This document shows, piece after piece, positions 11,201 to 21,255 of a DNA stretch of 64,000 bases. Each line of letters opens with the position of its first letter. Position 1 is the first letter of the stretch. Under the pieces are notes generated by a model. It did no database searches, was not told where the DNA came from, and was given only the letters and a program-made list of their open reading frames with translations. The stretch comes from Earliella scabrosa. Its lineage: Eukaryota; Basidiomycota; Agaricomycetes; Polyporales; Polyporaceae. The DNA is taken from the NCBI GenBank assembly GCA_022605405.1, contig JABYQQ010000019.1:744001-808000 (forward strand). Reading direction: 5' to 3'. The position numbers and the translations under genes were made by a program.

Positions 11201-12732
11201 CAGTTCAGAACGGAATTGACCTTGTTAGGGTCCATCCGAATACCTTGGTCGTCGACGATGCGACCGAGCACTTTCATTTCACGGCACAAGAAATGCAGCT
11301 TCGATGAACTGAGGTAGAGTTTCTCCCGTGCGAGGATGTCTACCACGAGCCTAACGTGCTGTTTGTGTTCTTCCAGGGTGTCGGAATAAATCGCAATGTC
11401 GTCTAAGTAGACATCCATGAACACGCCAATATATGGCCCAAATATATGGTTCATTAAACTTTGGTATGTCGCAACCGCATTACAATCCCCCTGCTGCAGC
11501 ACCAGGCTGACCATGTTCCCGTCCGGGGTCGTCATAGCAGTGTGCTCCACGTCGGAGGGCTCGATACGAATTTGCTCATACGCGTCCTTGCCGTCTATCA
11601 GGCTCCGATAGGGATGACGAGCAAGACGGCGCAAAATGCCCTCCATATCTGGAAGAGGTGAGGTCAGTTTCTTCGTGTTGGCATTTCGCTCACGAAGATC
11701 GCATACCACGCGTAGACGAGGAGGTACTCCATTCACGCCTGTACCGGGCTTCGTTAGCAGCAGCATAGGTGACGTGTTACGGGCATTAGTCACCTGCCAG
11801 CGACCGGACTCCAAGTACGCATCACGCTTTTCAATCCAGCTCGCTCGATGCGCATCCGGACATTTTGACGGCCGCCACGAGTAGGTCTTCTCAGGATCTA
11901 TGAGCGGTATCCGATGGTTGATAGCGCGCAGTGGAGGTAATGGTGAGTCACTCGCTTCTTTACAGATAGGTGCCGCGTACTTACGCAATTCCTCTCGGGC
12001 TTGCTCGAGATGGTCTTCGAACAGATCCGCAGCATGGGATAGAAGAGAGCGGACCCCCGAACCCTGAAGCGGCAGCGCCTCCATGCTTCCAATCACAACC
12101 GCCGTCGGGTTCAGGTGGAGCCGAACTTTGTGCTGAAACAAGAACGGCGTCCCCAGGATCAGGTCATAGTTCAGTAGATTCAGAATGTCAAAGTACCGTT
12201 CTGTGTTCACGCGCTGATACTCAAGCTTTGCTTTGCAGCCAAAGTTGATCTTCGCCCGGGACCCTTGCACAGCAAGGTGTACGGGCAATGGTTTCTTAAG
12301 TTCGTATACCGGCAAACCGAGCTGATATGCGAACTTTGCAGACATAAAGTCCGCAAGTGATCCCGAGTCCAACAGCGCTCGAGCGGGCTGGCCATTGATC
12401 TTGACAACTACAACCACGGGATCAGGTACGAGCCGCGTAATGTCTTTCGGGGCTGCTGCATTACGCTGAATGGCCGACATTAGCAGCTCGCCAGGATCCG
12501 GGCCTACTGAATTCAACATCAAGTACGCCCTCCGTCGCACGCGAGGACGTCGAAATAGCACTCTCAACTCGCCCTGGAGGTCGTCCAGGGAAAACTGAGG
12601 CTCCTCTAAACGCCTGCGACGCTGCAAGCCTCGCGCGATGCAGTTCGGCAGGTCAAAGTAGATGTTCTCCAGGCGCCGTCTAGGAAAGGAGTAGACCGTC
12701 GTCATGTACATCAGGAAACGCTTTTTCGGCGT
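8300..12732 (-). CDS. Gypsy A Pol: protease, RT, RNase H, integrase, chromodomain-like tail
   Basis: Polyprotein that copies and inserts the element. The open frame begins at 12732 (first Met 12711) and stays open to 7417, but recognisable homology ends near 8300, after about residue 1470. Numbering from Met 12711: aspartic protease ALLDSGS about 113; reverse transcriptase 320-500 with VYLDDIAIYS about 435; RNase H from VTDGSH about 584 to ADALSR about 705; integrase zinc finger about 975-1030; catalytic triad in GIDF (about 1063), SDRD (about 1128) and STERAN (about 1162); chromodomain-like EWAIDRIVSH...LWKSGDRTWLPY about 1365-1412. All catalytic residues I looked for are present. Beyond that the frame overlaps the extra ORF and is low complexity, so its open state there is probably chance. 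Confidence 0.93.
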
Positions 12733-14175
12733 CTAATCTGCCATAGAATTACGCTAAGCGAGTAGGAGCTGTAGTGAGATATAGCACTACATAGCACTAC
12801 ACAGAGCTGTCCGTATGAGCGAGACCCTTTTACATCAAACCGTTACTATATCCGTCAGAATGCATCATCAGATGCATTGCGCCATTCGTCCGCATGGGCG
12901 TTTCTATTTCCCAAGATGGTACTCGGGTGCTGCCGGCACTTGAAACTCCGTTCGAATCGCGTACTCAAGAGCGCCGCCCATGTTCGACTTCATCAATTTT
13001 CACCCTCTTCCACCTCCCCTCCGTACTCGATCTCCTTGTCGGTGTCTCCCTCCTTTCTCTCACCATTGGTAGTACTTAGCGGTCTTCTTGACCGGCCGTC
13101 AAGCTCTGTCAAGCCCCTGCACCCAATCGTCATCCCGTCGCCTTGTGCGGTCGTTCTGTGAGTCCGAAGGCGGCTCTTGCCTCCTGCAGTCCGAGCACAC
13201 TTACGGTTTCTCCACAGCTGTTTCTTCCCTCTCTCTGGTCTCCTCTCTCTGCACGATGTCTCTCAGTACCTCAGACCCTCACTCATTGGACATCCTCTCG
13301 ATCTGTATGTCATAACTCTCCCCTGCCGCATCTCATCTATACGCTCCACTTACGTGTCTACAGGACTCGTGCCTCATTGCCGTCGTCTAACGGACTCATC
13401 GAGAGGATACCCGAAGGATCCCGGGTATGTCTATCATGTCCTCTTGACATAGCCGCCGCTCGCTCCGCCCGGCTTCCTACTGCTCATCACCACTTGTCAT
13501 CCAACAGCGGCAGTCTCGTCCATCTCGCTATCTCCTCCCTCGATGCTCGCACTTCTCTCGAGTGCATGCACCTCCCATAGGGCACCATTGGTACGTTCCC
13601 TGACCCCTCCCGCACGTATCCTCTGGCCTGACACTCTCACAGACGTCCACATCCGGCTCCGAGATCATGAAGCCGCGTCTATGTACAAGTTGAGCCCATC
13701 GAGTCGCGCTTCAGTACGGTGGGTTCCAAGCTCTTCCTTCTCCTGCCCGCTACCCAATACGTGTGAGTGAGATCAAGTTGTATCGGTATCTTGTTTGGTG
13801 GATGCAGATGGGGAGGTGTATGGAGCGGCCCTGGACCTCGTTGTCGATTCATGACATGTCTGGTCCTCTCTTTACCATAGATAGATGTTGGTTCACTTGT
13901 CGATATGCCCGTTGTCTCATGTACGCTCCAGTCAATGTCATTGATGCTTAGTATCTGTATGGTGTGCGATCTGAGTGTCCGACGACCAGCTGAGAAGCCA
14001 GAATTACTATATATAGTGTCTCTTGGCATCCCTATACTGCTCTACAGCGTGCTACATAATCGAGTGGGGGCGCTACAGGACACTACATAAACGGGGGGTC
14101 GCGATGGCGCTACAGCCGCTATGTAGTCTATGTAGAGCCGTATTGCAACCCAGGCGTTTCCTGATGTAGATGTCG
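12700..14175. other. Spacer between gag and pol of Gypsy A with inverted ends, possible inserted element
   Basis: About 1.4 kb without a convincing ORF separates gag from pol, where these genes normally abut. A 22-bp inverted repeat (20 matches) sits at its edges: 12700-12721 and 14154-14175 (core gcgtttcctgatgta and its complement). Just inside, both ends are rich in the motif ACTACATAG in opposite orientations (12785-12803; 14086-14133). Such subterminal repeats are typical of non-autonomous DNA transposons, but I found no convincing target duplication. It could instead be an element-specific untranslated region. Confidence 0.45.
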
Positions 14176-17162
14176 CGGATCTCAACATACGGTATGTTGG
14201 GTCCGAGATCTCGACATGTCCAACGCTTACGATGAAACAGCACACCGTCATTATCAGGCCATGGGAGCTCTCGTTCAAGACAACGCAAAACCCCCATTTT
14301 CAGTGCGGATCCCATCGCCTCGCCCTCCCGCATGAGGCAGCGCAGGGGGCTACGACTTCCGTGCTTCTGCAGGGCGACTTGGCCACGGAAGAAGCGCACT
14401 ATGTCGAAGTGCGGGTTCTTCAAGTGACTCGACGGGAAAGGTATGTCGTCCAGGTTCCAATGGAACATGACGTGTTTCTCATCCGAGATTCGATACACAT
14501 GAACTGAACGACCCTCCCCCTGGTCGATGTCTGTCTCAATACAGCAATATGGTCCCCAGCGACGAAGGATCTCCTCAGCACGGTCCGCGTACAGGTCGCC
14601 CAGTCGACAGGGCTTCCGTCCTTCACGACACGTCTTCGGCAGCACCAGGCGATCCCAATCTCGCCTACGAGGTCCGTCGTCAATAGGCTGTAGCTCTGGC
14701 ACTGACCCCTCTTCAGAAGGGTCCGCGTCCGACTCTTCGGACTCATCATCCAGTCCGAACGAGTCCTCTGATGCAATGTCTGACCAGTCCGCTAGGTCCT
14801 CGTCAAAGTCCCAGTCTCCGAAGTCGTTCAGAGGGTCCATAAACCCCACCATACCGAGAGAGAGACCGCCCGTCGTTTCTGTGCTCTCCGCAAGCTCGCG
14901 CAACCGTTCTGGGTCGACGGGTGTATCCCCGAGTTCAACATGCAGGTGAGCAACTCCAGGAGGTTTGCCCTTGCGGTCGGACCTGACAACTTGCGCTTTC
15001 GGGCAGGCGTTCGCGACGTGCCCGGGCTCGCGACAAATGAAACACTTTCCGGCCTCTCGGAGCTCCTTCTTTTCACGATCCGAGAGGGTCGGGCGTTGCG
15101 GGAAACCCGATGCGGAGCCGCCTTGAGTGCGCGGCCCACTCCTGTTGAACGGTCGGATCTGCTGACGATCTCGATTGCCAGAGGCGGTTCGAGTGGCACC
15201 CGTTTGGACTTCACGACCATTGCGGCCGCTATCGGGCTTCCGAGGCCTCATCCTGCCGGAGCTCGCATTGTCCTTCCGGTGCTCATGTGAGCTACCACTC
15301 GAATGCTGACCAGCCCGCTGACTGAGTTTCTCAGCTATCTCGATCCGTTCTGCCCAGGAACAGACATCAAGCCATGACGCCGTTATTGGGGTGAGCTGTT
15401 GCTTCCACAGCTCCTGCTGAATACTGATATTGAGCCCGTGCCACAGCTTCTCCACCCTCTGCTGTTCGGACACGATCCCCACCGTCAAGAAGAGGTTTTC
15501 GAGCTCATGTACGAACTCGCGCACTGTTCTGCTACCCTGACGTGTCTTCCGTAGCTTGTCGGACATCTGCAGACGATAATCCGACGGGAAACACCAGTTG
15601 AAGAGCTCACGAAACAGCCTTTCAAGCTTCCAGGAATGGGGCGACGAGGAGACCGTGCTCTCCCAGAAGCTGTACGCCTTCCCAGTCAGAAAGTTGGAGA
15701 CCGTGGATGCGTACATGCTCCGGTCGATGGTATGTCCCCGAATGTACTCTGCCATCTGACGCATGAACTTATGGAACACTTGCGCGTCGGGTGTGCCGTC
15801 ATAGGGCGTCGGCTTCTCAGGTTTCAGCGTCGGCTTCTTTGCGTGACGCTTCCTCCTCCTTCGTCGACCCGCCGTTGAATCTTCGGATGAAGAGCTGCCT
15901 TCCGAGGGAGCACGCCCAGTGCCGAGCTCCGACGACGATGAAGATGAGGAGGATGACGACGAGTCGTCGTCGTCTGGGAAGCCGCCACCAACAAAGTTCG
16001 AAAACGCCCGCCCGAGATGACTGCCTGGCTCTATCTGCGCGATGGGGAATATAGCTGCTTCCCTTCGCGCAGTCGAGCCCCGAGCATCGGAACCCCGGCC
16101 GGCCTTGGGCGTCGACTTCGTTCTGTGCTTTACGCCAGACAGATGCTCCTCGGGTGGGCGGCTCGCCCGGATTTCCTCAAGAATTTCGCGGCGAAAGTCC
16201 GCGAGCTTCTGTTCGACCACAGCAGCACTTCCGCTGTGCGAAGGAGCTCGCGCTCGTGATGTCACGGAGTTTGCGTCAGGTGAGGCCGTATCGCGGGCCG
16301 GAACGATTGCGGAGCCCAACTCGGCCTTCAGGCCTTCGCGTGCACCCTGGGGGGTATTGCGGTTCTGCCGGTTAGTACGCCAGTACTCAAGCATTTCGCG
16401 CTGTTCGTCCGAGTCGTAGTCATCAAATACATTCTCTTTCAAAGACTTCTCAGTAGAGTACAGCTCGAACTCCCGACGCTGAGCGTCGGGGGACAACTCG
16501 TGATCTGGTATCCCTACTGCGCCCCAGTTGCGCGCGTCGACAGCCTTCCCCTTGTCCCGAGAAGGACCCTCGCCTCGAGAGAGAGGAGAGTCGTCGGCCG
16601 ACGGGTCAACGGCGCGCACCGCCTCCATGCGGCGGTTGTACTGGGTGCGCTCGACGCCTGTCAGAGCTGCCTCCGCGCTTCGGACAGTTTCCCGCTGCGG
16701 CGTAGTCAGTACCGGACGGGTGTCCGTGGGGTAGGATCCTGTGCTGTGCGCACGCGCGCGGCGGCGCTGCACAGTGATCCAGGGACGGCCCGACTCTTCG
16801 TCGGTAGCGTCCTCGACCGTAGCGCGATTCTTCCGATTCGCGCTGACCGTCGTCGACGTCACGTTGCCCGGCCCCGCGCTAGGCGGGGAGGCCTGAACCG
16901 TGGACACGGTCTCTCGTCCCGGGGTGGGGGACGAGGTTCTCGAGCCGCTCACGACCTGGCTGTACAACACGCCAGGCCGACGCTCGGATCCGACGCTCGT
17001 GGAGCTGCCGGTCTCGGACGAAGAGTCCGGAGGGTCCGTAAGTGGACTTCCTAGGATAGTAGTGTCAGTGTCACCGACAGTAGCGAGGTGCTCACCGTCG
17101 TCATTGACCGCGGGTGGAGTCTCCGCCCCGGTCCGATTGCGCAGGTTGTAACGAGACGACAT
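14073..17162 (-). CDS. Gypsy A Gag with CCHC knuckle
   Basis: A 1029-residue capsid polyprotein. The N-terminal 350 residues are low complexity and charged. A retrotransposon-gag region follows (about 455-600), with TPYDGTPDAQVFHKFMRQMA and LFNWCFPSDYRLQM, then the zinc knuckle CFICREPGHVANAC near residue 705. The last 250 residues are acidic and then end in a block containing VEIRDIYIRKRLG. The final 25 residues read into the spacer and may not be native. The first Met follows a 5' region of 234 bp after the LTR. It lies in a different frame from pol, and the spacer makes simple frameshift read-through impossible in this copy. Confidence 0.9.
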   Translation of the reverse strand: MSSRYNLRNRTGAETPPAVNDDGEHLATVGDTDTTILGSPLTDPPDSSSETGSSTSVGSERRPGVLYSQVVSGSRTSSPTPGRETVSTVQASPPSAGPGNVTSTTVSANRKNRATVEDATDEESGRPWITVQRRRARAHSTGSYPTDTRPVLTTPQRETVRSAEAALTGVERTQYNRRMEAVRAVDPSADDSPLSRGEGPSRDKGKAVDARNWGAVGIPDHELSPDAQRREFELYSTEKSLKENVFDDYDSDEQREMLEYWRTNRQNRNTPQGAREGLKAELGSAIVPARDTASPDANSVTSRARAPSHSGSAAVVEQKLADFRREILEEIRASRPPEEHLSGVKHRTKSTPKAGRGSDARGSTARREAAIFPIAQIEPGSHLGRAFSNFVGGGFPDDDDSSSSSSSSSSSELGTGRAPSEGSSSSEDSTAGRRRRRKRHAKKPTLKPEKPTPYDGTPDAQVFHKFMRQMAEYIRGHTIDRSMYASTVSNFLTGKAYSFWESTVSSSPHSWKLERLFRELFNWCFPSDYRLQMSDKLRKTRQGSRTVREFVHELENLFLTVGIVSEQQRVEKLWHGLNISIQQELWKQQLTPITASWLDVCSWAERIEIAEKLSQRAGQHSSGSSHEHRKDNASSGRMRPRKPDSGRNGREVQTGATRTASGNRDRQQIRPFNRSGPRTQGGSASGFPQRPTLSDREKKELREAGKCFICREPGHVANACPKAQVVRSDRKGKPPGVAHLHVELGDTPVDPERLRELAESTETTGGLSLGMVGFMDPLNDFGDWDFDEDLADWSDIASEDSFGLDDESEESDADPSEEGSVPELQPIDDGPRRRDWDRLVLPKTCREGRKPCRLGDLYADRAEEILRRWGPYCCIETDIDQGEGRSVHVYRISDEKHVMFHWNLDDIPFPSSHLKNPHFDIVRFFRGQVALQKHGSRSPLRCLMREGEAMGSALKMGVLRCLERELPWPDNDGVLFHRKRWTCRDLGPNIPYVEIRDIYIRKRLGCNTALHRLHSGCSAIATPRLCSVL

Positions 17163-17302
17163 GTCTCGAGGTTTATCTATAACAGAGAGAGAGGTTAGCT
17201 AACAAGACGAGAGAGAAAGACGTACAAGAGGTATCGTCGGCCGAGAGGAAGCTCGAGTTGATCAGACTCGAGTGAACCCAGTCGGCGGAGGTCGAAATGA
17301 AA

Positions 17303-17333
<31 letters not shown>

Positions 17334-17396
17334 CTAGACGAGAGGTAGATACGAGACGATGGTGTTGGTTGGAGACAAGACTAGCGAGTCAAAATA
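17163..17396 (-). other. 5' leader of Gypsy A with (GA)n tract
   Basis: This untranslated stretch between the right LTR and gag contains a GA microsatellite at about 17302-17333. No TGG-type primer-binding site is obvious next to the LTR. Confidence 0.6.
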
Positions 17397-17641
17397 TGTC
17401 GCGCTCGCGGTTCCCGGAAAGGAAAGGGTGGCGCGACACGGTGGGTTGGATGAGAGTTGAGGTTCCGTCGAGTGGGTGACTGGAGTAAGTCGTGTCTCGT
17501 TAGAACGCTACCGAACTACATCCATAGTCAGGCTGTATATATACGGAGTCCGAGCTGAATCACGGGCAAGGAGCGGACGGGCTCGGAGAGCCGGTAGGGC
17601 GAAGGGTAAGGACAGACGTCAATCGGTATCGTAGAGACCGG

Positions 17642-18448
17642 TGTGGAAGAACGACGCGTCCGAAGCCTACGAGGCCTCAAAAGGCAAGCACGCGAACACG
17701 TGACCGGAAAGTGACGTCGACGCGGGCGTTTCGGGGTTCGGGCTCTTCTCTTTCTCTGTCTCTTACTTTTACCATCACCTTTCACGAACAACTCGGTTCC
17801 GGTCTCGTCTTCCATTCCCCCACTCGCACGGACCATCGCTCCAGACTCCTCCACCCCTCGGTCTCCCGTATGTCCCATCCCCCGAAGGACCCGCGGCCTG
17901 CAGTTGGACAGGACGCGAGGACGGTAGGCGTTCTGACAACGGCAGGACGACCGCTCGCGGCTGAAGGCGGCAGCGCGCGCACGTAAATAGGCGGCGTCCT
18001 GGTCGTTTGTCGCGCCGAGTCATCCCCTCGATGTCAGTCCAACGAACGGTTCACGGTCTGGACGGGCTTATGTCTCGCTCCGAACACTTCTTCACATTTC
18101 ACGCTGTCTTCCTCATCACAACGTCACAGACGACGAGCCCCGGCTGAGAGCACGGCCTGAGGGGTCTCGACCATCATGTATAAGTACGTCGAGGGCGCGC
18201 CCTCGGAATGCAGTTTTTCCCCCTCCTCGCTAGTCTCACCCGTCTGCCATCCACCGTCCGTCGTCCGCCGTCCGTCGCTTACTGTCCGTCGTCCGCCGTC
18301 GCTTCGACCGTCGTGGTCGCTCCGCTCGTCTCTACTCCCTCGTCATCGTTCCCTAGCAGCTTCGTACCAACACTCCATCTCCCCACGATCCTCCTCGACC
18401 GTCCGACGACCTACCAAGAACCCCGACCCTCCAACTTCTTCTTCCACA
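17642..18448 (+). repeat. 5' LTR of Gypsy B
   Basis: 807 bp with 10-bp inverted ends. It contains a pyrimidine-rich region with repeated gtccgtcgtccgccg units (about 18257-18325). Confidence 0.93.
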
Positions 18449-18450
18449 AG

Positions 18451-18467
18451 TGGTGACCACCGCAGGG
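18451..18467 (+). other. Possible primer-binding site of Gypsy B
   Basis: TGGTGACCACCGCAGGG starts two bases after the 5' LTR. A TGG start fits pairing to the CCA end of a tRNA. The tRNA is not identified. Confidence 0.4.
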
Positions 18468-18516
18468 GGGTCTCGAGGTTTTCCGTCGCCCAAGGTCGAG
18501 CTCGCGCTCAACCTGT

Positions 18517-21255
18517 ATGACCAGAACGAGGTCATCAGCCCAAGAGGATCAGAGAACTACCAGGTCCGTCGCCGCTAGACTATCTAAAACTCACGCCCCT
18601 ACCGTTAGGACACGTACCCTCCCGTCACGTCCTACAAGGCCCGTCACTCGCGGTCAACCGTCGTCATCAAGGCCACCCGTGCGACCGAAGGGCCCCAAGT
18701 CTGCCCTGTATCCAGCTGAGTCATCTTCTACGTCTCGATTCTCAGTCCCGACTCCCGACGAGGGCGAGCTCGACGACCTATCATCTCTCTCCGAGCTCCC
18801 GTCGTCTATCTCCTCTCTCGTGCAGACCCCAGAACGGTCGGAATCGCCGCAGTCAGTTGTCATCTTCTCTCAGAACCAAGCCATGCCTCAGCCTCCTGCT
18901 GGCCATCTTCCGCCTGTCGGCGATAAGAAAGCCTTGGTCTTCGATGGCCATAATGTCGATGATTTCGTGACGCGCTTGGAAGAGCTGGCTCTAGCCAATG
19001 GTGTTCCAGAGGCAGACCTACCAAAAGCTGTTCTGAAGTACGCGTCGAGGGCTGTGAGACAGACGCTGATTGCAGAACGATCATTTGGTGGCGCTGACTG
19101 GAAGACGGCGAAGGAGCGTCTCAAGCTCATATATGAAACAATGAACGATTCTTATGAGACTAGCCCTAAGCGGCTCCGGACGTTTGTGACAAACGCGCGA
19201 AAGAAGAAGTATGTGAGTTCCTTGAAACGTCTCGGGAAGTACCACATACACTTCCTGAAGCACGCTGGCAATATGGTCGACGAAAACGTTATGGGGAGCA
19301 CTGAGCATGACCACCTTTTCTATTCGGCGCTGCCGAGTACTCTGCGCGAGGCGCTGCGTTCGGACCTTGTTGCGGCCGTTAAGGCTCGAACCTCTAAGCA
19401 GATGAGCTCGAAGTGTCCGCCAACGGTACAGGAGACCATGACGGCTGCACGGGCCTACTATGCGGCCGATGAGCTCAACGACGCGCCGGCTACGGATGTC
19501 TCAGACGACTCAGAAAGCTCGGCTTCCTCCTCTTCGGAGTCCGACGATTCACCATCTGATTCTGACTCAGACAGCTCAGTTGACAGAAGTCGACGTCGAT
19601 CAAAGGACAAGAAGAGCAAAAAGAAGTCGAAACCGCAAAAAGCACGAGGCAAACGAGAACGCACCAAGTCCTCATCAGATGGAGAACTCGAGCTCCGCGG
19701 GCAGATCAACGCTCTCACGCAGCAAATCAAGACGCTGGCTCTTGCCGTCCACCAGGATCGCCCGTCCACTCACGTCCCCGCGCAGACGAGCTTTGCTCTA
19801 CCAGGCCCGGGAGCGACACACCAACCACCGGCTTTCAACTCGTACCCCAGCCTGGGGAGTACGTCCACACAGGCCCCCGCCGCCATCGGCCGCACCTGCT
19901 GGATGTGCGGACGATCGGAACAGACGGGCCTCACGCACGCCATCGGTTTACGGTTCTGTCCGGAGACCCAACGGCTCCTTCGGGAAAAGCGGATCGTCTT
20001 CCACCCGGAGACAGGCCGTGTCGTCAACAAGGACTTGTCGGAGTTCCCACCACCGGCGCAGCTCCCGTACGGCATCGCGGCATATCTCGACAGCTTAGCG
20101 CGATCTGGTGTCCGCGAGCAGCCGCCACATCTCGCGAACGCCCATTCGATAGGCCTGCTTCGAGATGGCGCCCCGGTAGTGTCCTATGCTACGTGTCCGC
20201 CGAGTGCTCACAGTGCGTATTCCCATCCAGTGACAACGAGGTCGAAAGCGGCACAGTCCCCGGCTACGAAGCACGTTCACTTCGAGGCCTCGGACTCCGA
20301 TGCGGAACCGCAGCCGTCTCAGCAGCGACGCGAACCCGCTCCAGCGCCGACACCATCCCTGTCATCGCTCCCGAACCCGCCGCCCGTGAACACTCGAGAA
20401 GGGTGGCAGGGATCCCAACACAACAAGCCGTCTTTCAAGGCTGGGGCACGTGCGCCCCCGGTACGCTTCACCTCTGATGTCCAAGAGAGTGTGTCAGTCG
20501 ATGCTCTTCAGGAACAACTGCTGAGCACGAGAATTGAGATGTCGCTCCGCGAGGCCCTCGCTATCGCGCCCAGCTTGCAAAAGCGGTTTGGCGCGCTAGT
20601 GAAGGTTCGCAGAGAATCAGACGGCGCAACGCGCACTGTCGCTCAAGCGGCTCTGACTGAGGTCGACGTCACTCCACCTTCTCTCGAAGCAGCCGTATCA
20701 TTTGAACAGGGCGTTGAGCTGCTTGAGGACGTCGTAGAGCGCTATGCGGCCTCTGTTTCGTTGGGGCAGCCGCGACAGTATGCAATGGTATCAGGCCTGT
20801 GCGAAGGCGTCTTCGGTGATCAGCGGGTCACTTTTCTTGTTGACACCGGCTCCGAGCTCAACCTCATAAACCAGGACGTCTGGAAGCGAACAAATCTCGA
20901 CTTAGACCGCGATGGCGCACGGTGGTCCCTTCGCGGTCTAGGAGGCGCTCCGGTTACGCTCCTTGGCTGCATCCGTGACGCGCCAATTCAGTTGGGAGGC
21001 AAAAACTTCGACCACCACTTCTTCGTGAGCACCGCTGAACGTACGGTGTACGATGGGATCCTCGGCCAGCCTTGGCTATCGTATTTTGCCGCCGAGGTGT
21101 CCTATGAAACTTCCGGTGATTCGTCGCTCACCGCTTACCCGTCACGCTCGCGCAGCGGGCCCTCCGTTACGCTGCAGATATGCACGGCTGGTCATCCCCG
21201 CAATGCGGACCGCCTCGTACTGACATCGCGCGTAAGCGATGTTCAGGATTTTTGA
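18517..21255 (+). CDS. Gypsy B Gag-protease
   Basis: 912 residues. An N-terminal Ser/Arg/Pro-rich stretch is followed by a capsid-like helical region from about residue 130 (ALVFDGHNVDDFVTRLEELA). An acidic-then-basic linker (about 325-395) follows, then a cysteine motif CWMCGR...H...C near residue 460. That motif has spacing C-x2-C-x9-H-x6-C, longer than the retroviral C-x2-C-x4-H-x4-C, so it is an unusual knuckle. The C-terminal domain carries the aspartic protease signature FLVDTGSELNLI near residue 775 and ILGQPWL near 850. The stop directly follows a slippery-type heptamer (21246-21252), which suggests that Pol is made as a -1 frameshift fusion. Confidence 0.9.
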   Translation: MTRTRSSAQEDQRTTRSVAARLSKTHAPTVRTRTLPSRPTRPVTRGQPSSSRPPVRPKGPKSALYPAESSSTSRFSVPTPDEGELDDLSSLSELPSSISSLVQTPERSESPQSVVIFSQNQAMPQPPAGHLPPVGDKKALVFDGHNVDDFVTRLEELALANGVPEADLPKAVLKYASRAVRQTLIAERSFGGADWKTAKERLKLIYETMNDSYETSPKRLRTFVTNARKKKYVSSLKRLGKYHIHFLKHAGNMVDENVMGSTEHDHLFYSALPSTLREALRSDLVAAVKARTSKQMSSKCPPTVQETMTAARAYYAADELNDAPATDVSDDSESSASSSSESDDSPSDSDSDSSVDRSRRRSKDKKSKKKSKPQKARGKRERTKSSSDGELELRGQINALTQQIKTLALAVHQDRPSTHVPAQTSFALPGPGATHQPPAFNSYPSLGSTSTQAPAAIGRTCWMCGRSEQTGLTHAIGLRFCPETQRLLREKRIVFHPETGRVVNKDLSEFPPPAQLPYGIAAYLDSLARSGVREQPPHLANAHSIGLLRDGAPVVSYATCPPSAHSAYSHPVTTRSKAAQSPATKHVHFEASDSDAEPQPSQQRREPAPAPTPSLSSLPNPPPVNTREGWQGSQHNKPSFKAGARAPPVRFTSDVQESVSVDALQEQLLSTRIEMSLREALAIAPSLQKRFGALVKVRRESDGATRTVAQAALTEVDVTPPSLEAAVSFEQGVELLEDVVERYAASVSLGQPRQYAMVSGLCEGVFGDQRVTFLVDTGSELNLINQDVWKRTNLDLDRDGARWSLRGLGGAPVTLLGCIRDAPIQLGGKNFDHHFFVSTAERTVYDGILGQPWLSYFAAEVSYETSGDSSLTAYPSRSRSGPSVTLQICTAGHPRNADRLVLTSRVSDVQDF

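Noticed and set aside
12770..14088. Solo LTR (TGTAGTG...CACTACA) in the gag-pol spacer
   Set aside because: Ends look LTR-like, but the flanking five bases (ggagc and taaac) do not match, and no second copy is in the window.
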